Shown: positions 60,765 through 64,000 of the stretch, one piece after another
Layout of the letters: each line of letters starts with the position of its first letter
Numbering within the stretch: the stretch's first letter is position 1
Source: Psettodes erumei
Taxonomy: Eukaryota > Chordata > Actinopteri > Pleuronectiformes > Psettodidae
Assembly: GCA_016785225.1 (NCBI GenBank)
Contig: JAFBJZ010000603.1
Span: 2,703,501 to 2,767,500 of the forward strand
Direction: 5' to 3'
DNA: 64,000 bases
Position numbers and translations under genes: made by a program
Notes under the pieces: generated by a model
The model's database searches: none
Told to the model about the DNA's origin: nothing
What the model saw: the letters and a program-made list of their open reading frames with translations, nothing else

Positions 60765-63061
60765 TCATGCCTTGTACTTCTCCTTCCCTGTTTCGCTAAT
60801 GACGCAGATATGCTGGAACAGAAAGGGATCCATCAGTACTGCACCACATCGACAATTTACATGATTGTGTTAAAAGGCTCTTAGGCTGGTCAGACCTAAC
60901 ATTAACAAACAGGTATGAAATGTACAAACTAATAAACATGAATAAGCTACGTCCTTTATTATGCTTCTTTATCTATTTCAAATACTTACATTTAGATCTC
61001 TGAAGTACTCGTTGTAGTCTAGCGCGTATCCCACCACAAATTTGTCAGGGACCTCGAATCCTACAACTGCAAAGCAAACGAGTGAATAAATCACTTCCTT
61101 ATCTTTGTACTCTGAGACTAACATCACTGAAACAAACATATGCAAAGCCCAAACATTTATTGTCTTAAACTCACAGTCCGGTCGGTAGCCCACACTTCTT
61201 GGTGTTCTCTTCACCAGCAGACTGCGGACAGAAACCGTGTTGATTATTGATCTTAACAGCTTACAGCTGCTTGAAAAACCGATGAGAAACACAGCTGTCT
61301 GAGGCAGCCTCAAAAAAAAAAAGCCCTGCTGTTAGGAAGCATTCAGAGAAACATGATCACATGATTGGTTTTGTTGCACAAGATACAGCAGCAGCAGCAG
61401 TTTGGATCTGAAAGGAAGCAGTGAAGAGATTTACTTACCTTGCTACTTTGACCATTTTGGGATTGTACTGTTTGAGGAGCTGCAACAATGTCTTCATCGT
61501 CTTCCCCGTGTCGATGATGTCCTTGAAACCCCGTATGAGAGAAGTGCACATTAGCGGTCTTGGTATTTAAAGCGTCTGACTTTAACATAGAAGAGGAGAG
61601 CAAACAGTACGTACCTCCACAATCAAGACATTCTGTGTGGGGAAAAAAAAGAAAAAGAAGAACAATCATTATTTTAGTGAAAAACAGTGAGCTGGACACA
61701 TTTGGTCCTCATATGCAGTTAAACAGTGGGAGTCACAATGAGAGTGAAACACTGAGGCGATTCCTGCCACATACCCACCACAGTGCTACTGGCTGCTGGC
61801 AGAGAAACAATAAAGCCCAACCCAAAAGAATCAGCCTAAATCATTCTATTAAATCACTGGGGTTGTTTATCTGAGACAATACTAATCAACCAACTAGAAA
61901 ACAGTGGCTGACGCGTTTCTCATTCCAAGTTCATTCAATTTCAAGCCGGTATTAATAATATTTATCACAGTCTCAAAAATGACTGCTTTAGTCACAATAA
62001 TGCCCCCCCCTCATGCGTCTCACCTTTCCCGTCAATGTCGACAAGTCATCACCACCGATGACTTTGATTTCACCTGTCGACTGGTCATTCTGTAAAGACA
62101 AGAACGTTGAGGACAACCATGAAATGTGGCAGCCGTCACATCAAACACGCCGAACTTGGGCGGTCGACTGAAAAAAAAAAAAAAAGTATCAATGTATCTT
62201 GCATATTATGTAAAACAGCGGGTGTATAGGTATCAAAACGTAAATATTCAGTGAACAAAAAGTTGATGTTCAGTGTTTCACTGTAGGAACGGAATGTGGC
62301 AGCTACGGTTTTTAAAAATGATCATGATGATTGATTACACAGTAGCTCTTGAGGCGAATGAAGTCGACGGTCATCGGGATGGAGCGGTCACTGTTCCTGT
62401 TCAGGGCCTTGATGTAGTCCAGCAGGTCTGCAAAGAACTTGTAGCCCCCTTTGAGCACGCAGAGGGCCACGATGTGGTGGCCCCCCATTTCCTTCATGAT
62501 CTCTCTGGCCAGTCTCTCTGTCCTGGGGTCACGTGGGAGGGGGGAGGGGAGAGAGAGAGAGACAGAGAGGGGATAGTCAGCCCAGTTTTCTGCCGCTGTC
62601 AGCAGTAGTTTCCATTTCCTCTCCGTTTGTGTCAGCAGGCACAGCGGGTTTCTCCAAACATTCCCCAGTATAATGACCACACAGATCCAGCTTGAAAACT
62701 CTCCAGAAAGAGAAAGGTTATCTGCATTAATCACTAATTCCCATATCTGCACGTGGAAACTGAAAGAGGAACAAACGACTTCAAAAAAAAAAACAGATCA
62801 CTTATCAAGCATCTAATGAAATTTCTGACTGTGTTAAGTATTAAGATTAGACAAACATTTACAGCATGTCAACTCATCAGATGCTGCACATCTTGGATCC
62901 CCGCGGGGTTGGGTGTTAACGCAGACCGGTCCGCCGATCATTCGGACAACCCACCTGTCCAAGATGAGTCCATGTGGGATGTAGACTCTCTCCAGGTCAG
63001 AAGCATAGTGCTTTGGTATGCAGAAAAGGTCCAGGTCGTACCCCTGCTCCTCATCGCTGAT
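60765..63061 (-). CDS. hprt1: Hypoxanthine phosphoribosyltransferase 1, exons 2-9 (partial)
   Basis: Eight minus-strand exons: 62955-63061 (107 bp), 62339-62522 (184), 62024-62089 (66), 61615-61632 (18), 61439-61521 (83), 61175-61221 (47), 60990-61066 (77) and 60765-60812 (coding end). These are the mammalian HPRT1 exon 2-9 lengths exactly. The protein reads ISDEEQGYDLDLFCIPKHYA, MKEMGGHHIVALCVLKGGYK, RSIPMTVDFIRLKSYC and NDQSTGEIKVIGGDD. The PRPP-binding loop VLIVEDIIDTGKTMKTL follows, then LLVKRTPRSVGYRPD, DKFVVGYALDYNEYF and the C-terminus SETGKEKYKA. HPRT converts hypoxanthine and guanine to IMP and GMP with PRPP in purine salvage. PRTFDC1 is the close paralogue; the loop DIIDTGKT with aspartate and the Xq26-like neighbours favour HPRT1. 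Exon 1, with the start codon, is beyond the window edge or hidden in a long first intron. Confidence 0.95.
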
Positions 63062-64000
63062 CTGAAATATAACACGACACAAAAGGGGTTAAAAAAAGAG
63101 CTCAGGGGTTATTACCTAACATGGGCCACGGAGCGATCATCTGATGCAGGGCAGCCCGAGGGGAAGGGGTCGGGGTCCACGACGGTGGTCTACTTTCCCC
63201 CCATCGCCCCCTTTCATTTGTCTCCCTGCCAAAATCGATTTTGTTCCACAAAACATACACTCAGAGGACAATGTCTGATTTTGTAGACCTCCACCTCACT
63301 CTACACTGAGACATGAGCCAGTGGTGGTAAATACTCCTCCTCGACTCTGTGAAAGAGGAAGCTCTCCTTTCCATTTGTCTTACAGCACTTAGTCGTGATT
63401 AGAATGACTCTTTGCCACAATAGAGGGTCACTTTAACGTAAACATTTTGTTTAAACGTTGAGATAGTGGCAACTGAGATGCCCTTTCCAGGAATGTCCCA
63501 CTATTCTATGAATGGTTGTCAGCATTTCTTATGTTTTGTGAAAACTATTTCCCTGCTCTGGCTCACAGTGCATGCCACATGAACCCAGACAGCATAACTG
63601 ATATCATGTGACAGTGGGAAGCTGGTGCAACGCCCGAGGTTCTCTGGGAATCGAGCGAAGAACCGCAGGCAGGCTCGCAAGTCAACAAAATCTCACTTCA
63701 AACACTGGACTGCAAAGTGGCCCGTCCCTGCATCACATGCAGACGAGCTGGAATAAAGCATGTGTTTGGGCGACACTGACTCAGCTGCGAATAATAATCA
63801 CCGACAGAGAGGATGTCCTTAGCACATAAAGGTTCAGACAATAAACTGAACAATCCAGGGAGCCAGCGTGAGGTCAGTGGAAGGGCAGCCTTGAAGTTTG
63901 TGCTGTCAAAGTTCACGTTTGGTAATCCTCCACTGTCTTTTCTTTCTGTTTTAGCAAAATACAGTATATATTTGGCTTAGTCATCTGTGTCAGCCGGCCA
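63062..64000 (-). other. hprt1 intron 1 (partial)
   Basis: The sequence upstream of exon 2 shows no CpG-rich first exon ending in a short MA..-type coding start, so the window probably ends inside intron 1. Plus-strand ORFs here are antisense or random. Confidence 0.5.

Noticed and set aside
62753..63286. 177-codon plus-strand ORF
   Set aside because: Antisense to hprt1 exon 2 and its introns.
1..64000. CRISPR arrays, tRNA or rRNA genes, bacterial operons, intact transposons
   Set aside because: No regularly spaced repeats, no convincing tRNA box pair, no transposase or reverse transcriptase ORF was seen on either strand.

Overview
The window looks like nuclear DNA of a ray-finned fish, probably a percomorph teleost. 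Genes are split into many short GT/AG-bounded exons with small introns. (CA)n/(TG)n microsatellites are frequent, and degenerate copies of typical teleost interspersed repeats (GCTAATGCTAACATGCT-like and TTAGCTTAGCTTAG-like) are scattered through the first 20 kb. There is no operon structure, no prokaryotic feature and no CRISPR array. Products were recognised by reading spliced translations against remembered family sequences; no database search was run.

Layout. (1) 1-1.6 kb: the last two exons of an FGF9/16/20-family gene, best fit fgf20, plus strand, with a 3' UTR rich in AUUUA. (2) 1.6-21.6 kb: a gene-poor stretch of about 20 kb holding only repeats, microsatellites and AT-rich non-coding DNA. 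(3) 21.6-26.9 kb: two hairy/E(spl) repressors head to head, a her1/her11-type gene (minus) and a her5/her7-type gene (plus). They share a 2.4-kb spacer with three same-orientation Su(H)/RBPJ-type motifs, and both 3' UTRs carry Pumilio-type motifs. (4) 26.9-29.8 kb: non-coding DNA including a GC-rich island with E-boxes and a TATA-like element. (5) 29.8-34 kb: pfdn6 (minus) and mmgt1/emc5 (plus), divergent, with start codons 403 bp apart. (6) 37.1-46.8 kb: ints6l, 18 coding exons on the minus strand, with an apparent 1-bp frameshift in exon 4. (7) 48.5-52.5 kb: mospd1 (plus). (8) 52.6-57.8 kb: pabir2/fam122b (minus), tail to tail with mospd1. (9) 60.8-63.1 kb: hprt1 exons 2-9 (minus); exon 1 lies outside the window.

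The block mmgt1, ints6l, mospd1, fam122b, hprt1 is the same neighbourhood as human Xq26.3, which supports each identification. These genes are housekeeping: EMC insertase subunit, Integrator subunit, ER tether, PP2A inhibitor, purine salvage and prefoldin. fgf20 and the her pair are developmental. I see no foreign island or novel multi-gene system. The most interesting signals are the ints6l frameshift, the Su(H)/T-box motifs and Pumilio motifs of the her pair, a TG repeat acting as the 3' splice-site tract of a mospd1 exon, and several unusual structured or tandem non-coding elements.
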